In this document: positions 53,472-63,368 of the stretch, in pieces | Layout of the letters: each line of letters starts with the position of its first letter | Numbering within the stretch: position 1 is the stretch's first letter | NCBI GenBank assembly: GCA_003164785.1 | Contig: PLUE01000017.1 | Location: 83,554-147,553 of the forward strand | Length of the DNA stretch: 64,000 nt | Direction: 5' to 3' | Source of the DNA: Gammaproteobacteria bacterium | Lineage (GTDB): Bacteria; Pseudomonadota; Gammaproteobacteria; Steroidobacterales; Steroidobacteraceae | The notes under the pieces: model-generated | The model's database searches: none | What the model saw: only the letters and a program-made list of their open reading frames with translations | Told to the model about the DNA's origin: nothing | Position numbers and translations under genes: made by a program

Positions 53472-53765
53472 CTAGACGCGGCTCCCGCTGAATTGCGCAC
53501 TGCCCAACAAATGCCTGGCCGTGCCATCGATTCGATCCGCCTCGACCGTTGCCGTGAACTTGAGGTTCAGACGCATCGGCCCGGTTATCGTCGCCGACCA
53601 GGTGAGCTTGTTTCCCTGGATCTTTCCGTCGTTGATGGCGGCGATGTGATCGGCGTCGTACAGCGAACCCGTCAGCCGTGCGCCGTCGACGATGAGATCG
53701 AGCGTGCCGGTTTTATCTCCCACGGGAGTCTTGATCGTGACATTCCATTTTCCTTGAACCATCAT
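53472..53765 (-). CDS. Small hypothetical protein
   Basis: 97 residues from ATG 53765, overlapping the LysR stop by ATGA. I do not recognise a named family. The beta-rich pattern GKWNVTIKTPVGDKTGTLDLIVDG and KLTWSATITGPM..LNLKFTATVEADRIDGTA looks like a small lipocalin- or SMP-like beta sheet with repeated strands. No signal peptide. Translational coupling to the regulator supports it as a real gene. Confidence 0.65.
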   Translation of the reverse strand: MMVQGKWNVTIKTPVGDKTGTLDLIVDGARLTGSLYDADHIAAINDGKIQGNKLTWSATITGPMRLNLKFTATVEADRIDGTARHLLGSAQFSGSRV

Positions 53766-54709
53766 CCCACTGGCCTCTTTCGCTGTCGCGCCGACATGGC
53801 GGGATTCTCGGTATTCAACAACATCGCCCTCAATTTTTCGGTCGCAAAGTCGACGAAGGCGGACACCGCGCTCGGAATCTGCTGACGGCTCGGCAGCAAC
53901 ACGTTGAAATCCGCTCCCTCGCGACGATACTCGGGCAACACGCGCACCAGACGGCCCGCCCGGATCTCGGGGGCGCTCAACATCGTCGGCAGCAGCGCGA
54001 TTCCTAAACCGGCCACGCAACTCATCAGCAGGCTGCGGGCGCTGTTCGCCCTGAAGCGCCCGGAAACCCGCACCTCTTCGTCGCCCAGCGACCCCTGCAG
54101 GATCCAGGTTACACGGTCCTGCACGCTCGAGACCGTCAGACAGTCGCGCATCGCGAGTTCCGTCAGGGCCTGCGGCGCTCCATGAATCGCGAGATACTGG
54201 GGACTTGCGACCAGGTTGAAATACTGCGAGGTGATCTGGCGAAACAGCCCCGAGTGAGGATCGCCCGCCTTGCCGCCGCGAAAGGCAACGTCGATGCCCT
54301 CATCGATCAAATTGGCCCGGGCGTCGCTCAGGATGAAGTCCAGATGGATGTCCGGATACAGTCTCAGAAATTCCGCAACCCAATCCATGGAAAACAGATC
54401 CAGGAAATCAGCGGGCGCCGCGATCCGCACCGTTCCACTGGTCTTCTGGCTTCCGCCGAGCAGGTCCTTGCCGGCCTGCAAAACACCATCCACCGCCGGC
54501 GCACAACGTTCGAAGAACGCATGCCCCGCCGGGGTCAGGGTGAGCTTGCGCGTGGTACGTTGCATCAGGCGGGTCTCCAGATGCGCTTCGAGCTGCCGGA
54601 TGCGCCGACTCAGCGTATTCGGGGGTACCCGGAGCCGGCGGGCGGCCTCGGCGAAACTCCGCGCCCGGACCACCTGCACGAACATGCGCACTTCGTTGAG
54701 GTCTAGCAC
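53762..54709 (-). CDS. LysR-family transcriptional regulator
   Basis: 315 residues from GTG 54709. The N-terminal HTH ([32 protein letters not shown], in part) and the LysR substrate domain (about 90-300; [31 protein letters not shown]) are complete. It is divergent from wrbA over 109 bases containing ATTA-N7-TAAT at 54713-54727. LysR proteins in this arrangement usually control the divergent quinone reductase, so wrbA is the likely target. Confidence 0.92.
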   Translation of the reverse strand: MLDLNEVRMFVQVVRARSFAEAARRLRVPPNTLSRRIRQLEAHLETRLMQRTTRKLTLTPAGHAFFERCAPAVDGVLQAGKDLLGGSQKTSGTVRIAAPADFLDLFSMDWVAEFLRLYPDIHLDFILSDARANLIDEGIDVAFRGGKAGDPHSGLFRQITSQYFNLVASPQYLAIHGAPQALTELAMRDCLTVSSVQDRVTWILQGSLGDEEVRVSGRFRANSARSLLMSCVAGLGIALLPTMLSAPEIRAGRLVRVLPEYRREGADFNVLLPSRQQIPSAVSAFVDFATEKLRAMLLNTENPAMSARQRKRPVG

Positions 54710-54818
54710 CCGATTACTTCAATTAATGGCATGGTCTGTTCCGATTATGCCAGCTAGTCAGGCAATGCGCCGCCGCCTATGCTGGGCGTTCAATCATTCC
54801 ACGGTAACGGAGATCGAT

Positions 54819-55421
54819 ATGGCGAAGGTTTTGGTGCTCTATTATTCATCCTATGGACATGTGGAAACGATGGCGAATGCCGTTGCCGACGGGGCCCGCT
54901 CGGCAGGCGCCACCGTCGATGTCAAGCGCGTTCCCGAGACGGCCCCGGTGGACGTCGCCAAAGCCGCCCATTTCAAGCTCGATCAGGGTGCCCCGGTCGC
55001 CGTCATCGAAGATCTCGCCAACTACGACGCCATCATCGTGGGCAGCCCCACCCGCTTCGGCCGCATGGCGTCGCAGATGGCCAGCTTTCTCGATCAAGCC
55101 GGTGGTCTGTGGGCGCGCGGTGCGCTGAACGGCAAAGTCGGGGGCGCCTTCACGTCCACGGCAACACAGCACGGCGGCCAGGAAGTGACCTTGTTCTCCA
55201 TCATCACGAACCTGATGCACTTCGGCCTGACGATCGTCGGGCTGCCCTACAGCCACCAAGGGATGATGACCATGGACGAGATCGTCGGCGGCAGCCCCTA
55301 TGGCGCAACCACGATCGCGGGCGGAAACGGTCAGCGGCAGCCGAGCGCCATCGAACTCGAGGGAGCCAGGCACCAAGGCAGGCAGATCGCGCAGACCGCC
55401 GAGAAGCTGTCCGCCACATAA
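54819..55421 (+). CDS. wrbA: NAD(P)H:quinone oxidoreductase, type IV (WrbA)
   Basis: 200 residues of the flavodoxin-like WrbA family, which reduces quinones by two electrons. The FMN-binding start is [15 protein letters not shown], with [20 protein letters not shown] and [15 protein letters not shown] as further diagnostic blocks. ATG 54819 follows GGAGAT. It is controlled probably by the divergent LysR. Confidence 0.95.
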   Translation: MAKVLVLYYSSYGHVETMANAVADGARSAGATVDVKRVPETAPVDVAKAAHFKLDQGAPVAVIEDLANYDAIIVGSPTRFGRMASQMASFLDQAGGLWARGALNGKVGGAFTSTATQHGGQEVTLFSIITNLMHFGLTIVGLPYSHQGMMTMDEIVGGSPYGATTIAGGNGQRQPSAIELEGARHQGRQIAQTAEKLSAT

Positions 55422-55441
55422 GCGCACCATGCGGCGTAGGC

Positions 55442-55462
55442 ACGCGCATGCGGCATGCGCGT
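55442..55462. terminator. Bidirectional hairpin between wrbA and the ScfR-like gene
   Basis: Perfect arms ACGCGCATGC and GCATGCGCGT with a single central base, 21 bases after the wrbA stop and 12 before the convergent regulator's stop. The tight loop means a few central pairs would open. It fits a shared terminator. Confidence 0.5.
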
Positions 55463-55473
55463 ACGCGTGCTGC

Positions 55474-57000
55474 CTAGGCGCAGGGCTGCGCACAGGTCCT
55501 CGGCTGGCGCGGGCAGGCGCCGCTGCGGGGACAGATGACGCTCGCGGGCAGATCCAGCGCATCGGCGATCCAGGAAATGTTGAGCACCTGGGCTGCCGCC
55601 CGGATGTGCGCGGCGGCGCTGACGGGAATCTTTCCGTCGCCCCCGCCCGCCCTGCACGATTCGGCGACCTCGGCCACGACGCCTTCGCCGTCGTAGCCCT
55701 GGGCTTCGAGCGCCGGCAGCAGGTCGACACCCACCGACAAGACGTGCAGCTCGTCCAGCGCGTCGCGCGTCAGCAGCGAATGACAGCAATATAATCGCGC
55801 CCGCTTGCCATCCTGCATGATGGAGATCTGTGATTTGGGTTTCGCCGGCATCGGCGTCGATTGCGGCGTGTCCTGCAGCAGCCTGAACACCGCCCAGCGT
55901 GGGCATGGATCCGACACGAGGCTCATATTTCCCCACGGCAGCGGTATGCCGTTGCCGCGGTATACGGCGCGTAGATAGCCGGGCGGATAGGCGTCGAAGA
56001 AATGCCAATGGCGATACGGCGACACCGCCGTCATGCGTCGCATCACCAAAGCGGGGGTCACGCCCAGCTTGCGGCCCGCCGACACGCTGTGCGCCTCGCG
56101 AATCAAGAATCGACGAAACGGAATCCGCGGGCAGAGCAACGCGCCGGCGAAGAAACTGCACTCGAAGTCGCGCCAGGCATACAGAACGTCCTGGGCGCCC
56201 ATGCCGGCGGTCGACGTCGCGGCTTCGCCATCGCCGGAATGCATGGCGCTGTGCGGCGAGATCACGCCGTCGCCGTTGTGCAAGATCTTGTGGCCGATGA
56301 AGAATGCCAGTTCATACTTGAGACGTCCGTCCTGATTGCGCAGCCGCTTGTTCACCAGCACCGTTCCAGGCGCCTCGAACCGAGATCGGATGAGCGGCCC
56401 CGCGGCCTTGCGGCTGCCGCGCACGGGCGGGTCATCGAACCATCGCACCTGCAGGCCGTGACGCTCGCAGATCGCCATCAATGCATCCAAGGTCAGCGGC
56501 ATCTCGCGGCCGCCGCACTCCTCGGCGGCGCGCTCGATGTCGGGAAAGCTGTTGTGGCGGGTTTCCTGCCAGACCCTGATCAGCAGGTGCGCAAACTGAC
56601 GGCCCGTGGTGCCGGTTTGCGACAGCAACTCGGGCAACGCGTTCTGCAGCAGTTCATTGGAAAACAAGAACGCCGGCTCGAGCGGCATGGCCTGGAGGCC
56701 GCCGCGCTCCCGCGCGGGCGCCACCTCGACCTCGGTGTTTTCGTCGAGAAACCATCGAGGATCGCGCCCGAAGATGCCTGCCAGCATGTCCAGCATCGGC
56801 GACGACGGCATGCGCTTGCCCGTCTCCACCATGCTCAGGTAGGAGACCGACGGCGCGCCGGCGGCGTCGATCTGCACGCAGCGCGCAGACAGCTCGTCGA
56901 GCGTCAACCCGTTGCGCTTGCGCAGCGATCGCAGCTTTGCACCCAGAAAGTGGCCCTGTCGAATCAATCCTGCCACGGCGACCTCATTTGTGAAATTCAC
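55474..57000 (-). CDS. XRE-type regulator of the ScfR/DUF3612 group, probable regulator of isocitrate lyase
   Basis: 508 residues. HTH_3 at about 18-80 (LGAKLRSLRKRNGLTLDELSARC, VSYLSMVETGKRMPSS), a central region with a degenerate metallopeptidase-like segment (LAFFIGHKILHNGDG), and a C-terminus with four cysteines (VICPRSGACP, TCAQPC) as in short-chain fatty-acid regulators. GTG 57000 is the first start but overlaps the first of three repeats; an internal GTG at 56973 is possible. It is divergent from aceA over about 100 bases, matching the RamB/ScfR arrangement in which such proteins control the glyoxylate shunt. Confidence 0.85.
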   Translation of the reverse strand: MNFTNEVAVAGLIRQGHFLGAKLRSLRKRNGLTLDELSARCVQIDAAGAPSVSYLSMVETGKRMPSSPMLDMLAGIFGRDPRWFLDENTEVEVAPARERGGLQAMPLEPAFLFSNELLQNALPELLSQTGTTGRQFAHLLIRVWQETRHNSFPDIERAAEECGGREMPLTLDALMAICERHGLQVRWFDDPPVRGSRKAAGPLIRSRFEAPGTVLVNKRLRNQDGRLKYELAFFIGHKILHNGDGVISPHSAMHSGDGEAATSTAGMGAQDVLYAWRDFECSFFAGALLCPRIPFRRFLIREAHSVSAGRKLGVTPALVMRRMTAVSPYRHWHFFDAYPPGYLRAVYRGNGIPLPWGNMSLVSDPCPRWAVFRLLQDTPQSTPMPAKPKSQISIMQDGKRARLYCCHSLLTRDALDELHVLSVGVDLLPALEAQGYDGEGVVAEVAESCRAGGGDGKIPVSAAAHIRAAAQVLNISWIADALDLPASVICPRSGACPRQPRTCAQPCA

Positions 57001-57025
57001 ATTGTGAAATTTTTATTGTGTAAAT
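56988..57025. repeat. Three 14-bp-phased direct repeats in the ScfR/aceA divergent region
   Basis: TTGTGAAATT at 56988-56997 and 57002-57011, and TTGTGTAAAT at 57016-57025, each starting 14 bases after the last. They are the only AT-rich block in the gap. The first overlaps the regulator start, the third lies near a weak -35/-10 (TTGTGT, TTTAGT) for aceA. Likely operator for the divergent regulator. Confidence 0.6.
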
Positions 57026-57100
57026 ACCCGCTCCAACACTTTAGTCTGCTCCCCAGTGGCGACGCAAGGTCGCCTTCCCAAAACCAGCCCGGAGAGCACA

Positions 57101-58387
57101 ATGAATCGCGACAAGTCCACGGATCACCCCACCGACGGCATCGAACGTCCCTACAGCCATGCCGATGTCGCGCGTCTGCGCGGCTCCATCCACGTCGAGC
57201 ATTCCCTGGCGCGTCACGGCGCCGAAAGGTTCCGGCAATTGCTGCAAAGCGAATCCGTCATCGGCGCTTTGGGCTGCATGAGCGGCAATCAGGCCGTGCA
57301 GGCGGTCCAGGCCGGGCTAAAGGCGATTTACTGCTCCGGGTGGCAGGTGGCGGGCGACGGCAACAGCGCCGGCGAGATGTATCCCGACCAGAGCCTGTAC
57401 CCCGTCGACTCGGTGCCGAAGATGGTGGAACGCATCAACAATGCGCTGCTGCGCACCGACCAGATCCACCATTTGGGCGGCAAGAGCACCGTCGACTGGC
57501 TGGCGCCCATCATCGCCGACGCGGAAGCGGGCTTCGGCGGCAATCTCAACGCCTTCGAACTCACCAAGGCACTGATCAAGGCTGGCGCCGCCGGCGTGCA
57601 CTTCGAGGACCAACTGTCATCCGCCAAGAAGTGCGGACACATGGGCGGCAAGGTTCTGGTCTCCACGGGCGAGGCCATCAACAAGCTGGTGGCGGCGCGG
57701 CTCGCCGCCGACGTGCTCGACGTGCCCACGGTCATCATCGCGCGGACCGATGCCGACGCGGCGGACCTGCTTCTCTCGGACCACGATCCGCGCGACGCCG
57801 CCTTTCTCACCGGCAAGCGCTCGAGCGAGGGCTTCTTTTACGTCAAGGCTGGGATCGAACAGGCGATCGCCCGCGGCGTGGCGTACGCGCCCTACTCCGA
57901 TCTCATCTGGTGTGAAACTTCGAAACCGGACCTCGCCCAGGCACGCCGGTTTGCGACGGAGATTCACGCACGCTTCCCGGAAAAGCTCCTGGCCTACAAC
58001 TGTTCCCCGTCGTTCAACTGGAAGGCGAACCTCAACGACGCCAGCATGAAGAAATGGCGCGAGGAGTTGGCCGGAATGGGCTACCGATTCCAGTTCATCA
58101 CGCTGGCCGGCTGGCATGCATTGAACCTGTCCATGTTCGAACTGGCCTCCGCCTATCGTGAGAACGGGATGCTGGGCTACTCCCAACTGCAGCAGCGCGA
58201 GTTCAGCCAGGAGGGCGCCGGCTATCGAGCCACGAAGCATCAAGCCTTCGTGGGAACCGGATACTTCGACGCCGTTCAAACCACGATCAGCGCCGGCGAA
58301 CACTCCACGGGTGCCATGGCCGGGAGCACGGAGGCCGAGCAATTCACCGCGAGCAGCTCCTCCACGCCGCAACGAGCGAGCGCGTAG
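57101..58387 (+). CDS. aceA: Isocitrate lyase
   Basis: 428 residues. It cleaves isocitrate to glyoxylate and succinate in the glyoxylate shunt. The catalytic loop KKCGHMGGK with C178, the substrate block [21 protein letters not shown] and the later [10 protein letters not shown] are intact. ATG 57101 is preceded by GGAGAG. No malate synthase is in the window. A hairpin follows. Confidence 0.97.
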   Translation: MNRDKSTDHPTDGIERPYSHADVARLRGSIHVEHSLARHGAERFRQLLQSESVIGALGCMSGNQAVQAVQAGLKAIYCSGWQVAGDGNSAGEMYPDQSLYPVDSVPKMVERINNALLRTDQIHHLGGKSTVDWLAPIIADAEAGFGGNLNAFELTKALIKAGAAGVHFEDQLSSAKKCGHMGGKVLVSTGEAINKLVAARLAADVLDVPTVIIARTDADAADLLLSDHDPRDAAFLTGKRSSEGFFYVKAGIEQAIARGVAYAPYSDLIWCETSKPDLAQARRFATEIHARFPEKLLAYNCSPSFNWKANLNDASMKKWREELAGMGYRFQFITLAGWHALNLSMFELASAYRENGMLGYSQLQQREFSQEGAGYRATKHQAFVGTGYFDAVQTTISAGEHSTGAMAGSTEAEQFTASSSSTPQRASA

Positions 58388-58402
58388 AGTCCGCAGGCGG
58401 CG

Positions 58403-58432
58403 CAACTCGATGCGGTGACGCGCATCGAGTTG
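58403..58432. terminator. Hairpin between aceA and treY
   Basis: Perfect 12-base arms CAACTCGATGCG (58403-58414) and CGCATCGAGTTG (58421-58432) around a six-base loop GTGACG, 15 bases after the aceA stop and about 70 before the convergent treY stop. Probably a bidirectional terminator. Confidence 0.75.
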
Positions 58433-58501
58433 GACGACCGGAGGGTCACGCAATGCGTGGTCGCGGTGGGCGCTCGTTTGCATGGTGACGTTCTCAGCGG
58501 G

Positions 58502-61108
58502 TTACGTACACACCTTCGTCAGCAGCGCCACCGGGAAGCCTGCGAATAACTCCCCTGGCCCGGCCGCCTGTTGCAGCAGGGCGCCCGTGAACACGTTTCT
58601 CCATGTTCCGCCCGGCAGTGGCAACCGGGTGTCACCCCAATCGCCCTTCACCGACATCGTGAACCGCGGCACCACGGCAATGAGATTCTCGCCGCGCCGG
58701 AATGCAAGCACGTTGCCGAGATGCGCACCCTGCGCCACCAGCGGTTGATACTTGGCTTCGGCCGAGAAATCCTCCGGCCGGTCGTGTCGCAACGCGAGCA
58801 CCCGGGAGGTCATCCACAGCTTCGGCAAACCGGAATCCCAATCGCTCAGCACATCGGCGGCAGACAGTGACTTGCAGCGTCCCAGGAGGGCGGCGCGCAA
58901 GTCGAAATCCACAGGTCGGCGATTGTCCGGATCGACCAAGCTCAGATCCCACAGTTCGGTCCCCTGATAGAAATCCGGAACGCCGGCGACGATCATCTTG
59001 ATGAGGGTTTGCGACAGGCTGTTGATCCGCCCCGGCAATACCAAGGGCTCGATGAACGCCTCGAGGCTCGAGATGAACTCCGGCGTCTGATAGACACCGT
59101 CCACGAACCCGCGAATATTTTCCTCGTATCCCGTATTCGGTTCGTGCCAGGACGTTCTGATCTTGGCCTCGCGGCAGGCCTTCAACATGTAGGCCCAGGT
59201 CCGCTCCTGGCTGATCGGCCACGCGCCGATCAAGGTTTGATAGAGCAGATATTCCGCATGCCGGTCCGGCGTGCGATTTTTCCAGGCGGGCGCGGTCAAC
59301 TGTGACCAGGCGTGCAACGCCTCGGCCCATCGGTCCGGACTCTCGGATAGAACCGAGATGCGCGTGCGCACATCTTCGCTGCGCTTGTTGTCGTGCGTCG
59401 AGGTTGCCAGCATGTTCTCCGGCCACCGCTCGCTCAAATAGTGGCAGAACTCGTGAAAGCGGTCGGCGGATATGCCGACCAGTGAAGCGGAGGCGCCGAC
59501 CTCGTTGCAGGAGACCAGCCGGTCGAAGAGATAGAACGTCGTGTCCTCGACGCCCTTCGCCATCACCGCCGGCGCCAGCTGCTGCCATTGCGCCACGAAA
59601 TCCGCATCGAGCTCGTCCAGCTCCGGTTTCGTGAGCAAGGACAGCAGGAAGTCGAACGCGACGGCATCGATCTCTGGTGAGCCAATGCGCGCGCTTTGCA
59701 CGGCCTCGGTGACGATGCGGCGATCCTCCTCGTGCATCATGTTCGCCGTGCGGTAGGTTCGGTAAACCGGCAGCGCGACGGTCACCCGCGCCAACGCTTC
59801 ACGCAAATGACGCGGGCTGATGTCGCGGGTGCGCCAGTTCGCGCGCGCACTGCGGATCGCGGCCAGCGCCAGCCGCTCCAGATCGGCCGAAAACGTCGAA
59901 TCGATGATCTCGCGCTTCTTCTCGCGCACCAACGCCGAAAAATTCACCGGATGCCCGGTGAAATCCGAATACGTCGCCGTCAGGGCATCGATGCGCTGAT
60001 CGTCCATCCAGAGGCGGTTCACCTTCGCCAGAAAATCGTACCCGACCGTGCCCTCGATGGGCCAGTCGTCCATGAGGCGCTCGTCGTTCTCGAGAATCTT
60101 CTCCACGTACACGCGCCCGTCGGGGAGCATGCCCCGCAGCCTCTCGAAGTAGGTCAACGGATCGCGCAGACCGTCGGGATGATCGATGCGCAGTCCGTCG
60201 AGTTCACCGCGCGACACCATGGTTTCGATACGCGCATGGCTGGCCGCCACCACCGCCGGCGACTCGGTGCGAATTCCGATCAGCGAGCCGACGTCGAAGA
60301 AGCGCCGGTAATTCGTGAGCTCCCCCGCCAGCTTCCAGCCGTGCAGCATGAAGAACTGCTTCCGCAACACGGCGTCGATCCGTTCGGGATCTTGTCCGAC
60401 GGCGGCGATGGCAGCCTGTAACGTACCGTCTTCGGATGCCGCTCGAAGCAATTTGTCGGCCTGCGTTCCAAGCTGCCGATAGGCGGCGCGATCCGCATCG
60501 CTGGGTTCGCCCAGCGCGTCGAGGCGCTCCAGTTCTCCGAAACAGGCATCGCTCGGCCCGGCTCCGCCGTTCGACAGCAACTCTCCCCAGGAGGCGGGAT
60601 TCAACGGCCAGGAGTTGTCGTAGTGCTTCAGGCGCGGACGTCCGTCCACCATCTCGATGCTCAGTTCGCCTGCCTCGAGGGCCGCGCCATAGGCACGGGC
60701 CAGGTTGCAGATGTGGACCCGAAACGGCTGATGGGCCGGAATCCGGATGTCGAAAAACCCGGCGAAGTCGCTGTACGGCCCGTGCGCCAGCACATCGTCC
60801 CACCACGGATTCTGATGCGATGCCGACATGTGGTTCGGCACGATGTCGAGAATGATCTTCAGCCCCAGCGAACGCGTGAGGTCCACGAAGCGGCCCCAGG
60901 CTGGTTCGCCGCCCAGATCGTCGCTGATCTTGCTCGGATCCGTGACGTCGTAGCCGTGCATGCTGCCGGGCGCGGCCTGCAGACACGGGGACAGGTACAC
61001 GTGGCTGATCCCGAGTTCCGCCAGGTAGGGCAGGATCTTGCCGGCGGCATCCAGGGGAAACCCCTTGTGCACCTGCAGCCGGTAGGTCGCAACCCACTCA
61101 GCGCTCAT
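58502..61108 (-). CDS. treY: Maltooligosyltrehalose synthase
   Basis: 868 residues. It isomerises the reducing end of maltodextrins to a trehalose unit. GH13 landmarks are TYRLQVHKGFP at the start, LDIVPNHMS near 88, the nucleophile D309 in GLRIDHPDG, the acid E336 in YVEKIL and TSTHDNKRSEDVR. Length is normal. Its start overlaps the glgX stop by 11 bases. The partner TreZ is not in the window. Confidence 0.96.
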   Translation of the reverse strand: MSAEWVATYRLQVHKGFPLDAAGKILPYLAELGISHVYLSPCLQAAPGSMHGYDVTDPSKISDDLGGEPAWGRFVDLTRSLGLKIILDIVPNHMSASHQNPWWDDVLAHGPYSDFAGFFDIRIPAHQPFRVHICNLARAYGAALEAGELSIEMVDGRPRLKHYDNSWPLNPASWGELLSNGGAGPSDACFGELERLDALGEPSDADRAAYRQLGTQADKLLRAASEDGTLQAAIAAVGQDPERIDAVLRKQFFMLHGWKLAGELTNYRRFFDVGSLIGIRTESPAVVAASHARIETMVSRGELDGLRIDHPDGLRDPLTYFERLRGMLPDGRVYVEKILENDERLMDDWPIEGTVGYDFLAKVNRLWMDDQRIDALTATYSDFTGHPVNFSALVREKKREIIDSTFSADLERLALAAIRSARANWRTRDISPRHLREALARVTVALPVYRTYRTANMMHEEDRRIVTEAVQSARIGSPEIDAVAFDFLLSLLTKPELDELDADFVAQWQQLAPAVMAKGVEDTTFYLFDRLVSCNEVGASASLVGISADRFHEFCHYLSERWPENMLATSTHDNKRSEDVRTRISVLSESPDRWAEALHAWSQLTAPAWKNRTPDRHAEYLLYQTLIGAWPISQERTWAYMLKACREAKIRTSWHEPNTGYEENIRGFVDGVYQTPEFISSLEAFIEPLVLPGRINSLSQTLIKMIVAGVPDFYQGTELWDLSLVDPDNRRPVDFDLRAALLGRCKSLSAADVLSDWDSGLPKLWMTSRVLALRHDRPEDFSAEAKYQPLVAQGAHLGNVLAFRRGENLIAVVPRFTMSVKGDWGDTRLPLPGGTWRNVFTGALLQQAAGPGELFAGFPVALLTKVCT

Positions 61109-63272
61109 GACTGAGCACCACGAAGGAGCGCGGCGCCATGTCGACGATGCGGTTGCGCTTCACCGACTCGCGTTCCACCGGCAGGTTCGGGCGCGCCGTG
61201 TCGAACGCCACCTTCCAGCCGGAATGGTAGAGTTCGTACGAGATGCGAAACGCCACCGGCTCGTGATAAGCATTGAGTAGTAATAGGAAATCCTTGTCTT
61301 GTGCGCATTGACCCTCGCCGTCACGGATTTCGGGCGCCATGCCGTTGATGAACATGCCCAGGGTGCGCATCCACCCCCCATCGTCCCAGTCTTTGGGTTC
61401 CATGCGCTTGCCGTCCGCCCGGAACCACACGATGTTCTTGTCGGGGGTCAACGCGTCCGGATCATCGTCGTAGAACGCGTAGCGATGGAAGTTCGGGTGC
61501 TGCTTGCGATACTGGTTGACCCGCCGGGCGAAATCCAGGAATTCCTGCCTGGGCTCATCCAAATTCCAGTGATACCAGGAAACCGCGGAATCCTGACAAT
61601 AGCCGTTGTTGTTGCCGCCCTGGGTCCGGCTCAATTCGTCGCCGCCCGAGATCATCGGCGCGCCTTGGGCAAGCAACAGCGCGCACCAGAAATTCCTCTT
61701 CTGGCGTTCCCGAAGCTCGATGATGTCGGGATCGTCGGTGGGTCCCTCCACGCCGCAGTTCCACGTATGATTGTCGTCCGCGCCGTCGCGATTGTCCTCG
61801 CCGTTGGCTTCGTTGTGCTTCTGTTCGTAACTGACCAGATCCTGCAGCGTGAAGCCGTCGTGCGCGGTCACGAAATTGATGCTCGCCGAGGGCGGCCGGC
61901 GGGTGGTCTCGTACAGATCGGCACTGCCGGCCAGGCGGGTGGCGATTTCCGAGTGCAGTCCCATGTCGCCTTTCCAGAACTGCCGGACGGTGTCGCGGTA
62001 TTTCCCGTTCCACTCCATCCAACCCAGGGGGAAATTGCCGACCTGGTAGCCGCCCTCGCCCAAATCCCATGGTTCGGCAATCAGCTTGGTCGGAGCGATG
62101 GTCGGATCCTGGTAGATCGTGTCGAAGAACGCGCCCAGCTTGTCGACTTCCCGAAGTTCCCGGGCCAGCGCGGAGGCCAAGTCGAAGCGAAAGCCATCGA
62201 CGTGCATTTCGGTGACCCAATAACGCAGGCTGTCCATCAGCAGCTGGATCGCATGGGGATGCATCATGTTCAGCGTGTTGCCGCAGCCCGTGAAATCCAT
62301 GTAGTGCCGGGCGTCGTCCGGCACCACGCGGTAATACGCCAGGTTGTCGATGCCGCGGAACGATAATGTGGGCCCGAGTTGATTTCCCTCCGCGGTATGA
62401 TTGTAGACCACGTCCAGAATGACCTCGATTCCGGCGTTGTGCAGGTCCTTGACCATTTGCTTGAACTCGCGGATCACGTCGCTCGGCATGCTGCCATTGC
62501 TCGCGTACGCCGGTTCCGGCGCAAAGAAGGCAAGCGTGTTGTAGCCCCAGTAATTGCGCAGGCCTTGATCGATCAAGTGCCGGTCATCCAGAAAATGATG
62601 TACGGGCATCAACTCGATGGCCGTGATGCCCAATGCCTGCAGGTGTTTGATGATCGGTTCCGAACCGACGGCCGCATACGTGCCGCGTATCGCCTTCGGC
62701 ACTTCCGGATGAAGCATCGTCAGACCCCGGACGTGGGCCTCGTAAATGATCGTCTCATGCGCTTGATGGAAGGGCCGTTTCTCGTCGCTCCAATCGAAGC
62801 GAGAATCGACGACCGCCGCCAGGGGCGCAAACGCCGCGCTGTCGCGATCATCGAATGACAGGTCGCCGTTGGGATCCCCCAGCGTGTAGCCGAACAATTC
62901 GTCCGCCCACTCGAGCCTGCGGCCGATCGCCTTCGCGTACGGGTCGAGCAGCAGCTTGTTGGGATTGCACCTGAGCCCCTTGTCAGGATCGTACGGGCCA
63001 TGGACGCGATATCCATAGAGCTGGCCCGGCGCAATGTTCGGCACGTAGATATGCCATGCCCCGGCGGTACGCTCACGGATGCGGATGCGCCGTTCGTTCG
63101 TCCCATCGGGATCGAACAAACACAGTTCCACCGATTCGGAGCATTCGGAAAAAAGCGAGAAATTGACGCCCTTGCCATCCCAGGCCGCCCCTCGCGGCAG
63201 GGGCGACCCGGCTATCTGTCGTGCTCGGTCGCTCTGAGTAGGAATAGTCGCCCCTTTCGTTCTAGCGGTCAT
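61098..63272 (-). CDS. glgX: Glycogen debranching enzyme (GlgX/TreX, GH13)
   Basis: 724 residues: CBM48 (about 25-120) then GH13 barrel. LDVVYNHTAEG near 286, the nucleophile D364 in VDGFRFDLAS, E400 in LIAEPWDLG and NFVTAHDGFTL are typical. It hydrolyses alpha-1,6 branches, supplying linear maltodextrin to TreY downstream. ATG 63272 fits the family. Part of a phosphoketolase-glgX-treY leftward run. Confidence 0.96.
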   Translation of the reverse strand: MTARTKGATIPTQSDRARQIAGSPLPRGAAWDGKGVNFSLFSECSESVELCLFDPDGTNERRIRIRERTAGAWHIYVPNIAPGQLYGYRVHGPYDPDKGLRCNPNKLLLDPYAKAIGRRLEWADELFGYTLGDPNGDLSFDDRDSAAFAPLAAVVDSRFDWSDEKRPFHQAHETIIYEAHVRGLTMLHPEVPKAIRGTYAAVGSEPIIKHLQALGITAIELMPVHHFLDDRHLIDQGLRNYWGYNTLAFFAPEPAYASNGSMPSDVIREFKQMVKDLHNAGIEVILDVVYNHTAEGNQLGPTLSFRGIDNLAYYRVVPDDARHYMDFTGCGNTLNMMHPHAIQLLMDSLRYWVTEMHVDGFRFDLASALARELREVDKLGAFFDTIYQDPTIAPTKLIAEPWDLGEGGYQVGNFPLGWMEWNGKYRDTVRQFWKGDMGLHSEIATRLAGSADLYETTRRPPSASINFVTAHDGFTLQDLVSYEQKHNEANGEDNRDGADDNHTWNCGVEGPTDDPDIIELRERQKRNFWCALLLAQGAPMISGGDELSRTQGGNNNGYCQDSAVSWYHWNLDEPRQEFLDFARRVNQYRKQHPNFHRYAFYDDDPDALTPDKNIVWFRADGKRMEPKDWDDGGWMRTLGMFINGMAPEIRDGEGQCAQDKDFLLLLNAYHEPVAFRISYELYHSGWKVAFDTARPNLPVERESVKRNRIVDMAPRSFVVLSHER

Positions 63273-63368
63273 TATTGACGCTCGACGTGAACGGGCCGTA
63301 GGCCCGCCGCCGCAGCATTTTGTCGGCCGATGACCACAGCGCGTGTAGGACGTGCGCCGCGCGTCGAC

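Noticed and set aside
56002..57915. 637-codon plus-strand open frame spanning the regulator-aceA gap
   Set aside because: Runs antisense to the regulator and in a wrong frame of aceA; the divergent gap with repeats is better explained as regulatory.
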